From Amorphophallus konjac (taxonomy: Eukaryota > Streptophyta > Magnoliopsida > Alismatales > Araceae): a stretch of 64,000 bases of DNA. Both the position numbers and the translations under genes were made by a program. The stretch covers positions 9,696,856-9,760,855 of the forward strand of contig CM040117.1 in NCBI GenBank assembly GCA_022559845.1. The letters run 5' to 3'. Under the pieces are notes generated by a model. That model was not told where the DNA came from and did no database searches. It was given only the letters and a program-made list of their open reading frames with translations. Within the stretch, counting starts at the first letter, position 1; each line of letters opens with the position of its first letter. Below are positions 22,010-31,681 of the stretch, in pieces.

Positions 22010-25000
22010 TTGTAAATGCACTTGGTTTCAAATCAAAGCAGCCGGGGTCCGGGGGTCCAGAATGTGAAATACTGATCCGACCGGCATTCCGATCGTTCCA
22101 ACACGACCTGGGAGGTAGGCGTGACTTGTCAGAGCTGACAGATTCTAAATCGGACATCCGGTTCGAGCCCCACGCTCAAAAGTGCATTTTATAAATGCAC
22201 TTGGTTTCAAATCAAAGCAGCCGGGGTCCGGGGGTCCAGAATGTAAAATACTGATCTGACCGGCATTCTGATCGTTCCAACACGACCTGGGAGGTAGGCG
22301 TGACTTGTCAGAGCTGACGGATTCCAAATCAGACATTCGGTTCGAGCCCCACGCTCAAAAGTGCATTTTGTAAATGCACTTGGTTTAAAATTAAAGAAGT
22401 CAGGTCCGTGGGTCCAAAATGAGAAATACTGATCTGATCGACATTCCGATCGTTCCAACATGACCTGGGAGGTAGACATGACTTGTGCGAGCTAACGAAT
22501 TCTAAATCGGATATCCGGTTTGAGCCCGACGCTAAAATAACTCAATTCAAAACTAAGTTAGTTTTCAAAACTAACTTAGTTTAGAATAATTCAAAAAAGT
22601 AGGGGTTCGGGGGTCCAAAATGTGAAATACTGATCTGATCGGCATTCCGATTGTTCCAACACGACCTGGGAGGTAGACGTGACTTGTGAGAGCTGACGGA
22701 TTCCAAATAGGAGATCCGGTTTGAACCCAACGCTCAAAAGTGCATTTTGTAAATGCACTTGGTTTAAAATTAAAGAAGTCGGGTCCGGGGGTCCAAAATG
22801 TGAAATACTGATCTCATCGACATTTCGATCGTTCCAACACGACCTGGGAGGTAGACGTGACTTGTAAGAGCTGACGGATTCCAAATCAGATATCCGGTTT
22901 GAGCCCGACGCTAAAATAACTCAATTCAAAACTAAGTTAGTTTACAAAACTAACTTAGTTTAGAATAATTCAAAAAAGTAGGGGTTCGGGGGTCCAGAAT
23001 GTGAAATACTGATCTGATCGGCATTCCGATTTTTCCAACACAACCTGGGAGGTAGACGTGACTTGTGAGAGCTGACGGATTCCAAATCGGATATCCGGTT
23101 TGAGCCCGACGCTAAAATAACTCAATTCAAAACTAAGTTAGTTTTCAAAACTAACTTAGTTTAGAATAATTCAAAAAAGTAGGGGTTCGGGGGTCCAGAA
23201 TGTGAAATACTGATCTGATGGGCATTCCGATTATTCCAACACGACCTGGGAGGTAGACGTGACTTGTGAGAGCTGACGGATTCCAAATCGGACATCCGGT
23301 TTGAGCCCGACGCTCAAAAGTGCATTTTGTAAATGCACTTGGTTTCAAATCAAAGCAGCCGGGGTCCGGGGGTCCAGAATGTGAAATATTGATCTGACCG
23401 GCATTCCGATCGTTCCAACACGACCTGGGAGGTAGGCGTGACTTGTCAGAGATGACGTATTCCAAATCGAACATCCGGTTCGAGCCCCACGTTCAAATAT
23501 GAGTTTTGTAAATGCACTTGGTTTCAAATCAAAGCAGCCGGGGTCCGGGGGTCCAGAATGTGAAATACTGATCCGACCGGCATTCCGATCGTTCCAACAC
23601 AACCTTGGAGGTAGGCGTGACTTGTCAGAGCTGACGGATTCCAAATCGGACATCCGGTTCGAGCCCCATGCTCAAAAGTGCATTTTGTAAATGCACTTGG
23701 TTTCAAATCAAAGCAGCCGGGGTCCGGGGGTCCAGAATGTGAAATACTGATCCGACCGGCATTCCGATCATTCCAACACGACCTGGGAGGTAGGCGTGAC
23801 TTATTAGAGCTGATGGATTCTAAATCGGACATCCGGTTCGAGCCCCACGCTCAAAAGTGCATTTTGTAAATGCACTTGGTTTAAAATTAAAGAAGTCAGG
23901 TCCGGGGGTCCAAAATGTGAAATACTGATCTGATCGACATTCCGATCGTTCCAACACGACCTGGGAGGTAGACGTGACTTGTGAGAGCTAACGAATTCTA
24001 AATCGGATATCCGGTTTGAGCCCGACGCTAAAATAACTCAATTCAAAACTAAGTTAGTTTCCAAAACTAACTTAGTTTAGAATAATTCAAAAAAGTAGGG
24101 GTTCGGGGGTCCAAAATGTGAAATACTGATCTGATCGGCATTCTGATTATTCCAACATGACCTGGGAGGTAGACGTGACTTGTGAGAGCTGACAGATTCC
24201 AAATCGGAGATCCGGTTTGAACCCGACGCTCAAAAGTGCATTTTGTAAATGCACTTGGTTTAAAATTAAAGAAGTCGGGTCCGGGGGTCCAAAATGTGAA
24301 ATACAGATCTCATCGACATTTCGATCATTCCAACACGACCTGGGAGGTAGACGTGACTTGTAAGAGCTGACGGATTCCAAATCAGATATCCGATTTGAGC
24401 CCGACGCTAAAATAACTCAATTCAAACTAAGTTAGTTTACAAAACTAACTTAGTTTAGAATAATTCAAAAAAGTAGGGGTTCGGGAGTCCAGAATGTGAA
24501 ATACTGATCTGATCGGCATTCCGATTGTTCCAACACAACCTGGGAGGTAGATGTGACTTGTGAGAGCTGACAGATTCTAAATCGGATATCCGATTTGAGC
24601 CCGACGCTAAAATAACTTAATTCAAAACTATGTTAGTTTTCAAAACTAACTTAGTTTAGAATAATTCAAAAAAGTAAGGGTTCGGGGGTCCAGAATGTGA
24701 AATACTGATCTGATCGACATTTCGATTGTTCCAACACGACCTGGGAGGTAGACGTGACTTGTGAGAGCTGACGGATTGCAAATCGGACATCCAGTTTGAG
24801 CTCGACACTCAAAAGTGCATTTTGTAAATGCACTTGGTTTCAAATCAAAGCAGCCGGGGTCCGGGTGTCCAGAATGTGAAATATTGATCCGACCGGTATT
24901 CTGATCATTCCAACACGACCTGGGAGGTAGGCGTGACTTGTCAGAGCTGACGGATTCCAAATCGGACATCCGGTTCGAGCCCCACGCTCAAAAGTGCATT

Positions 25001-28000
25001 TTGTAAATGCACTTGGTTTCAAATCAAAGCAGCCGGGGTCCGTGGGTCCAGAATATGAAATATTGATCCGACTGGCATTTCAATCATTCCAACACGACTT
25101 GAGAGGTAGGCGTGACTTGTCAAAGCTGACGGATTCCAAATCGGACATCCGGTTTGAGCCCCAGACTCAGAAGTGCATTTTGTAAATGCACTTGGTTTCA
25201 AATCAAAGCAGCCAGGGTCCGGAGGTCCAGAATATGAAATACTGATCTGACCGTCATTCTGATCATTCCAACACGACCTGCGAGGTAGGCGTGACTTGTC
25301 AGAGCTGACGGATTCCAAATCGGACATCCGGTTCGAGCCCCACGCTCAAAAGTGCATTTTGTAAATGCACTTGGTTTCAAATCAAAGCAGCCGGGGTCCG
25401 GGGGTCCAGAATGTGAAATACTGATCCGACCGGCATTCTGATCGTTCCAACACGACTTGGGAGGTAGGCATGACTTGTCAGAGCTGACGGATTCCAAATC
25501 GGACATCAGGTTCGAGCCCCACGCTCAAAAGTGCATTTTGTAAATGCACTTGGTTTCAAATCAAAGCAGCCGGGGTCCGGGGGTCCAGAATGTGAAATAC
25601 TGATCCGACCATCATTCCGATCATTCCAACACGACCTGGGAGGTAGGCGTGACTTGTCAGAGCTGACGGATTCCAAATCGCACATCCGATTCGAGCCCCA
25701 CGTTCAAATATGAGTTTTGTAAATGCACTTGGTTTCAAATCAAAGCAGTCGGGGTCCGGGGATCCAGAATGTGAAATACTGATCCGACCGGCATTTCGAT
25801 CATTCCAACACGACCTGGGAGGTAGGCGTGACTTGTCAGAGCTGACGGATTCCAAATCGGACATCCGGTTCGAGCCCCACGCTCAAAAGTACATTTTGTA
25901 AATGCACTTGGTTTCAAATCAAAGCAGCCGGGGTACGGGGGTCCAGAATGTGAAATACTGATCCGACCGGTATTCTGATCATTCCAACACGACCTGGGAG
26001 GTAGGCGTGACTTGTCAGAGCTGATGGATTCCAAATCGGACATCCGGTTCGAGCCCCACGCTCAAAAGTGCATTTTGTAAATGCACTTGGTTTAAAATTA
26101 AAGAAGTCAGGTCCGTGGGTCCAAAATGTGAAATACTGATCTGATCAACATTCCGATCGTTCCAACACGACCTGGGAGGTAGACGTGACTTGTGAGAGCT
26201 AACGAATTCCAAATCGGATATCTGGTTTGAGCCCGACGCTAAAATAACTCAATTCAAAACTAAGTTAGTTTTCAAAACTAACTTAGTTTAGAATAATTCA
26301 AAAAAGTAGGGGTTCGGGGGTCCAAAATGTGAAATACTGATCTGATCGGCATTCTGATTGTTCCAACATGACCTGGGAGGTAGACGTGACTTGTGAGAGC
26401 TGACGGATTCCAAATCGGAGATCCGGTTTGAACCCGACACTCAAAAGTGCATTTTGTAAATGCACTTGGTTTAAAATTAAAGAAGTCGGGTCCGAGTCCA
26501 AAATGTGAAATACTGATCTCATCGACATTTCCATCGTTCCAACACGACCTGGGAGATAGACGTGACTTGTAAGAGCTGACGGATTCTAAATTAGATATCC
26601 GGTTTGAGCCCGACGCTAAAATAACTCAATTCAAAACTAAGTTAGTTTACAAAACTAACTTAGTTTAGAATAATTCAAAAAATTAGGGGTTCGGGGGTCC
26701 AGAATGTGAAATACTGATCTGATCGGCATTCCGATTGTTCCAACACAACTTGGGAGGTAGACGTGACTTATGAGAGCTGACGGATTCCAAATCGGATATC
26801 CGGTTTGAGCCCGACGCTAAAATAACTCAATTCAAAACTAAGTTAGTTTTCAAAACTAACTTAGTTTAGAATAATTCAAAAAAGTAGGGGTTCGGGGCCC
26901 CAGAATGTGAAATACTGATCTGATTGACATTCCGATTGTTCCAACACGACCTAGGAGGTAGACATGACTTGTGAGAGCTGACGGATTCCAAATCGGACAT
27001 CCGGTTTGAGCTCGACGCTCAAAAGTGCATTTTGTAAATGCACTTGGTTTCAAATCAAAGCAGCCGGGGTCCGGGGGTCCAGAATGTGAAATATTGATCT
27101 GACCGGCATTCCGATCATTCCAACACGACCTGGGAGGTAGGCGTGACTTGTCAGAGCTGACGGATTCCAAATCGGACATCCGGTTCGAGCCCCACGCTCA
27201 AAAGTGCATTTTGTAAATGCACTTGGTTTCAAATCAAAGCAGCCGGGGTCCGTGGGTCCAGAATGTGAAATATTGATCTGACTGGTATTCCGATCATTCC
27301 AACACGACCTGAGAGGTAGGCGTGACTTGTCAGAGCTGACGGATTCCAAATCGGACATCCGGTTCGAGCCCCACGCTCAAAAGTGCATTTTGTAAATGCA
27401 CTTGGTTTCAAATCAAAGCAGTCGGGGTCTGGAGGTCCAGAATATGAAATACTGATCCGATTGCCATTTCGATCATTCCAACACGACCTGGGAGGTAGGT
27501 GTGACTTGTCAAAGCTGACGGATTCCAAATCGGACATCCCGTTCGAGCCCCACGCTCAAAAGTGCATTTTGTAAATGCACTTGGTTTCGAATCAAAGCAG
27601 CCGGGGTCCGGGGGTCCAGAATGTCAAATACTGATCCGACCGGCATTCCGATCGTTCCAACACGACCTGGGAGGTAGGCGTGACTTGTCAGAGCTAACGG
27701 ATTCCAAATCGGACATCCGGTTCGAGCCCCACACTCAAAAGTGCATTTTGTAAATGCACTTGGTTTCAAATCAAAGCAGCCGGGGTCCGAGGGTCCAGAA
27801 TGTGAAATATTGATCCGACCGGCATTCTGATCGTTCCAACACGACCTGGGAGGTAGGCGTGACTTGTCAGAGCTGACCGATTCCAAATCGGACATCTGGT
27901 TCGAGCCCCACGCTCAAAAGTACATTTTGTAAATGCACTTGGTTTCAAATCAAAGCAGCCGGGGTCCGGGGGTCCAGAATGTGAAATACTGATCAGGCCG

Positions 28001-28095
28001 ACATTCCGATTGTTCCAACACGACCTGGGAGGTAGGCGTGACTTGTCAGAGCTGACGGATTCCAAATCGGACATCCGGTTCGAGCCCCACGCTCA
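22010..28095. repeat. Intronic satellite array with higher-order BCBCC unit
   Basis: About 33 tandem monomers of three related types. A (~179 bp) has tttcaaatcaaagcagccg. B (~155 bp) has tttaaaattaaagaagtc. C (~205 bp) has aactcaattcaaaactaag. All share gaaatactgatc, ccaacacgacctgggaggta and ccggttcgagccc blocks. By eye the order is A2, BCBCC, A3, BCBCC, A7, BCBCC, A6, partial C. The BCBCC blocks (from about 22381, 23878 and 26090) are each 958-960 bp long. Monomer junctions carry palindromes: agtgcattt-tgt-aaatgcact in A/B, and 15-bp arms aactaagttagtttt in C. ORFs of about 102 codons on the minus strand recur once per monomer and are not genes. Confidence 0.95.
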
Positions 28096-28282
28096 AATAA
28101 CTCAATTCAAAACTATGTTAGTTTTCAAATTTTAGTTTAGAATAATTCAAAGAAGTAGGTTCTACAATTGATATCTTTACAGTCTTTGATATTATGTTTG
28201 ATTTAAATTCATGTAATCTAATAAAATATTTGATTTATCTTCATACTAATCTTTTTATCTATGTATGTTTTTTTTAATATAG
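28096..28282. other. End of last intron of second CACTA gene
   Basis: AT-rich sequence after the satellite array, ending in a long pyrimidine run and atatag, a plausible 3' splice site in front of the final exon. Confidence 0.5.
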
Positions 28283-28366
28283 GAGGATCCTTCTGCGAGC
28301 GGTACCAGAGGGGATGAGCAGGGCGGTGGGGACGAAGATATGGACGATATGGATGACATTTGTTGA
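28283..28366 (+). pseudogene. Last exon of second CACTA gene
   Basis: 28 codons ending TGA, EDPSASGTRGDE..DEDMDDMDDIC, an acidic C-terminus common in this protein type. It lies some 6.3 kb downstream of the previous exon, with the satellite array between. Confidence 0.7.
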
Positions 28367-28539
28367 TTCCGTCGCCAAATTTTTTTAATGTAACGTTGAT
28401 GAGTTTATTCTGATATTTGATGTAATTTTAATTAAGTTTGATTTCTGATTTTTGTTCGTATGTATTTTTATTTTCGATGATTTTGTAAACATGTTTTTAA
28501 TAAAAATTTGAAATTTTTTTAAAAAAGAAGAAAATAAAT

Positions 28540-29052
28540 TTCGGACGGATTTTGAGACGGATCCGTCTCAAACGTTAGACGGATTTAGGGACGGAAATGA
28601 TAACCGTGCAAAATTAGCGACGGAAATATCGACGAAAATTAGGCCGTCTCCAATTTATGATGGAAGGTTTCAGACCGATAGGTAGACGGAATTTAGTCCG
28701 TCTCTATTACAGTGTATAAGTTGCGACGGAAATATCGATAGGAACTATTTTACGTCGCAATTTATAGATGGATATTGAGACGGATTTACCCCGTCGCAAT
28801 ATTTAGACGGATTTGGAGACGGAAGTATCCGTCCGAATTTGTCTCGTTAACGATGAAATTGGCGACAAATTATTTTTCCGTCGCTACGTTCGGACGGATA
28901 TTAGGATGGAATAAAATTCTTCGGTCATTTGTGACCCTTTTTTTTAGACGGCCATATTCCGTCCGAAGTCCATCGCCAGTCCGTCACAAAACCGTTTAGC
29001 GACGGATTTTGCGACGAATTTGGGACGGAATATGGCCGTCACTAAAAGCGCT
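28540..29052. repeat. CACTA right subterminal repeats
   Basis: At least fifteen copies of gacggat-, gacggaa- and ccgtcgc-type motifs in both orientations (for example ttagacggatttagg, gcgacggaaatatcga, ccgtctcaa). They mirror the left end. The ORF at 28775-28999 is built only from these repeats. Confidence 0.85.
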
Positions 29053-29065
29053 TTTTCTTGTAGTG
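29053..29065 (-). repeat. CACTA right terminal inverted repeat
   Basis: TTTTCTTGTAGTG, exact inverse of 11089-11101, followed by target site TTA. Confidence 0.97.
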
Positions 29066-29344
29066 TTAGACTTGTTGTCTTTCCTTTGGACTTGACTCTG
29101 GTATATAAATGTTAAACTGAAACTGTTAATTAAAAAGTAATTTTATTTCTGCTACTTTAGTAAACCGATATAATGAAATTTAATTACTTTCTGTACTATC
29201 TCTATGGCTTCAATGTACTCTACACATGCCTTTTTCCCATCGGAGCCTTACCGCTCTTGGGAGGCCTCGCGGGTTCTATGTGGTATCACGTGTATTCGAT
29301 AGTCCTACCGGGTATACCTGGTATCCGGGATCCGGGTCGCTATA
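29066..29344 (+). repeat. LTR C solo copy, segment 3 (3' end)
   Basis: Resumes the LTR interrupted at 11088 and matches about 47740-48008 (ctttcctttggactt, gggaggcctcgcgggtt, ggatccgggtcgct). It ends cgctata before ATAGA. Confidence 0.88.
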
Positions 29345-29349
29345 ATAGA

Positions 29350-29980
29350 AGTAGAACAATCACTTCTAAAAGGGTATTTATGATGAACCTTTAAGCAATA
29401 ACAATATAGAAGTAGGGCAATCACTTTTACCAATACTCAATAGGATTGACCAAAACACTAAGGGGAGATCACGACGATATGATAGCCCCTCATGGAACAT
29501 CACTATTTAGCTACACACTTAGAGGTTTTGACGACAGTATGATTGCCCCTAACCGTAATAGACCCTGTATTGGTGAATGCCAGCACCTGATCATTATAAT
29601 ACTGGTTTATATTTGGACTTTGCCTCGTCCGTGGGATTAGATCAGAACCCCTTTATACACTAGTATTTAAATGTCATTTCATTGGGACCCATAGCCTCTC
29701 ACATTTTTCTATATAATTCCACAATATGGCCAAAGAATTTCAAGAACAAGCTCATTTGTAAACAAGTACAGATCTGGCAAAAATTGTGATAATTGCAAAG
29801 GAGAGTGAAAAACTCATTTAAGATATCGTGTTTAACGACGTTAAGTCGTAGAATTCAAGGATGACGGTAAACTAGGAAGGAAGTCAAGTAAATAGAATTA
29901 TTTTAAATTTCATAGTCGAATCTGATGTGTATTTTTCATAATAAGTGTTTTAGGTAGGAAGTATAATTTCCAAATTTTAA
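29350..29980 (-). repeat. LTR-like host sequence, right side of solo LTR C
   Basis: Continues the host repeat (gaagtagaacaatcactt.., again at 29407) that borders the left side at 497-540. No coding region. Blocks such as actaaggggagatcacgacgatatgat and a related copy shortly after (ttagaggttttgacgacagtatgat) look like internal LTR repeats. Identity inferred. Confidence 0.45.
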
Positions 29981-31130
29981 AATCATGATTTTTGGTATTT
30001 ACTATTTATTCATCAATGTACTAGTTATTTGATAAGAAAACAGAGCTCATGTACCAAAAATAAGTTTTACTTGCTGGAATTAATTTTCATGTGTCACTTT
30101 ACTGCTGAGATGATAAGATAGATTTTTCATGCTGGAATTAACTTTTTATTATGTTGAAAATTTTTTATTTAACATATTAATATAAATACTTAACATGCTA
30201 AATAATCCTCGTACACTAACTTACTGATGAGGTGATAAACATAAGTTTATCATGCTGTTTTCCTAAATTTTCTGATAACAAAATAATTTTTTCGTGCTCA
30301 AAAATAATTTTTCTACATTTATTTTCTAATTATTTATTGAAAAAAATAGGTTTATCATACTGAAAATAATTTTTTTAAATAACTTTAGCATGCTAAAATT
30401 AATTATAACAAGCTAAGATAATCATGATATACTGTAAATAATTGTATCTTACTGAAAGTAATTTTTAGCATACTGAAAATAAATTTTATACATTTATTTA
30501 CTAATTTCTGGATAGGAAAATATTCAAAAATTAGTTTTAAATAAACTTATCATTTTGAAAAATAATTTCCTATCTCAATATGCAGGCGGTAAATTTATCA
30601 TAGTAGAAATAATTTTGAACAAGCTGAAACTAATTTTTATACATTGCTTTACTAATAACATGATAAAAATAGATTTTTACATGCTGAAAAATAGTCTTAA
30701 ATAACTTTAATATGCTGAAAAATAGTCCTAACAAGATAACAATAATTATAGCATGCTGGAATTAATTTTATCATATTGACAATATTTTTAACATGCTAGA
30801 AATATTTTTCATGTATTAATTTCCTACTTATTCGATAAAAAATTAGTTTAATCATGCTAAAAGTAATTTTCATAACTCAATTTCTGATAATATGACAGAA
30901 ATAAATGTTATATTGCTGATAATACTTTTTTAAGACATCAATTTACTTATAAGCATACTTTTACATGCTTCAAATGAATTTTATACTTAAATTTTCTAGT
31001 AATATAGACTTATCATGTTGTAAATAGTACTTAACACACCCAAAATACTTTTATTCTGTAAAAAAATAAATTTAACATGCTGAATTTAATATTTAAGTTG
31101 CTGAAAGTAATTTTAACAAGCTAATGCTTT
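29981..31130. repeat. AT-rich degenerate repeat region
   Basis: About 1.15 kb at very high A+T in which motifs of the type catgctgaaaataattttta recur every 20-60 bp with many variants (aacatgct, tcatgctg, ctgaaaat). The period is irregular and there is no ORF. It may be an old, decayed tandem array or matrix-attachment-like DNA. Confidence 0.7.
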
Positions 31131-31164
31131 ACAATTAAGGTGGATTCCAAGTACTATAATCCCA

Positions 31165-31350
31165 TTATATGGTGGCTAAAGTTTAGTCCCATATTGGAAG
31201 TTTGAAAAACTTCCATGGCCTTATATGTTGGAGAGCTCATCTTTGGGTCAGGACCCAAGGGGCATAGGATGTGGGGTCGAGTTGTGTGTGGATACAAAAC
31301 TATACTATCAATATATTTGTTTGTTTGTTTGAGCCGAGCCGAGCCGAGCC
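31165..31350 (+). other. Repeat with snRNA-promoter-like boxes (USE-like, TATA-like)
   Basis: tagtcccatattggaag resembles the plant upstream sequence element of snRNA genes (consensus RTCCCACATCG) with mismatches. It is followed some 25 bp on by cttatatg. Downstream lie gggtcaggacccaagg, a small inverted repeat, and then tttg x3 and gagcc x5 repeats. I cannot identify an snRNA body. It may be a small promoter-bearing repeat. Confidence 0.35.
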
Positions 31351-31429
31351 GAGGTTGGCTGGCGCTATAGATATATATTTTTTAAAATATTTTAATTTGA
31401 TCTCTGGTAGTATTCTGGTAAAAATTTTA

Positions 31430-31600
31430 TTAACGCACTAGCTTATGCTAGCGCAATATTGAAGATCGCGCTACCCGAGGGTAGCGCGTTCTTAAAAATA
31501 TATATATATTTTAAAATTATGTATTTTATGAACGCGCTAGCTTATGCTAGCGCGATCTTCAAGATCGCGCTACCCTAGGGTAGCGCGTTCTGGTAAATAT
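31430..31600. repeat. Duplicated GCGCTA hairpin units in AT-rich DNA
   Basis: Two tandem copies (starting about 31433 and 31530) each contain two adjacent hairpins: gcgctagc-ttat-gctagcgc, and cgcgctaccc..gggtagcgcg joined by aagatc. They are separated by TA-rich spacers. The first copy has mismatches in the stem. The motif resembles the hairpins in the TRIM-like LTR but is not homologous along its length. Confidence 0.8.
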
Positions 31601-31681
31601 ATATATATTTTGAAATTATGTTTTTGACCCCTCTGGGGGCGAGAAAAATACTCTGTATGAACACGCTACGTCGGGCTAGAC

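Larger units (their letters stand above)
19031..28366 (+). pseudogene. Second CACTA gene (Transposase_24, TNPA/ORF2-like), multi-exon
   Basis: Exon 1 begins ATG at 19031 (VRGGRTRSGRRQGS). It is followed by a run of proline-rich mini-exons (19193-20466), then core exons at about 20946-21271 (KWIEKSQKAKSNRASQPE, HTCGSVSFATHKNKM), 21345-21449 (LNRAPTFLEVFDRTHKKK, VSTKARSVA) and 21539 onward (ETYSRAVTENYGEG..GVPKKGRIYGFG). These are the conserved blocks of plant En/Spm ORF2 proteins. The final exon 28283-28366 gives an acidic tail (DEDMDDMDDIC). Introns have GT..AG ends. Stops occur at 21845-21847 (tag where relatives would have CAG) and probably near 20570. The 6-kb satellite array lies in the last intron. 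In En/Spm such proteins bind the subterminal repeats. Confidence 0.82.
11089..29065 (+). mobile_element. CACTA (En/Spm-type) DNA transposon, ~18 kb
   Basis: The termini are perfect 13-bp inverted repeats, CACTACAAGAAAA at 11089-11101 and TTTTCTTGTAGTG at 29053-29065, flanked by a 3-bp duplication TTA (11086-11088 and 29066-29068). Both are diagnostic of the CACTA superfamily. Inside are subterminal GACGGA-type repeats at both ends, a TNP2-type transposase region (14487-18904) and a second gene of the plant En/Spm transposase type (19031-28366). The reading frames contain stops, so the copy is probably not autonomous now. The intact ends could still respond to transposase supplied elsewhere. 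Nested inside are LINE fragments and a large satellite array. The bases flanking the element join to give continuous LTR C. Confidence 0.97.
545..29344 (+). mobile_element. Solo LTR of family C, split by three later insertions
   Basis: The LTR begins TGTAAT at 545 and resumes as gtaatgccatggatcc at 5371, matching the starts of the two LARD LTRs at 44311 and 50091. It ends ..gggtcgctata at 29344, where the LARD copies end ..gggtcgctaca. A 5-bp target duplication ATAGA lies at 540-544 and 29345-29349. Removing the three insertions and their duplications leaves about 3.8 kb, close to the 3.7 kb of the intact LTRs. No primer-binding site or second LTR adjoins it, so it is a solo LTR, presumably left by LTR-LTR recombination. 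Its terminal CA has become TA. Confidence 0.92.

Noticed and set aside
22145..28074. About thirty ORFs of 60-128 codons with near-identical sequence, mostly minus strand
   Set aside because: They recur once per satellite monomer in fixed phase. They are a by-product of the repeat, not a gene family.
22010..28095. Regular repeats with spacers, superficially CRISPR-like
   Set aside because: The monomers are 155-205 bp with no unique spacers, in plant DNA. It is a satellite.
545..29344. Reading 545-29344 as several separate LTR fragments
   Set aside because: The segments are co-linear with one LTR and each gap has its own target duplication, so a single split LTR is simpler.
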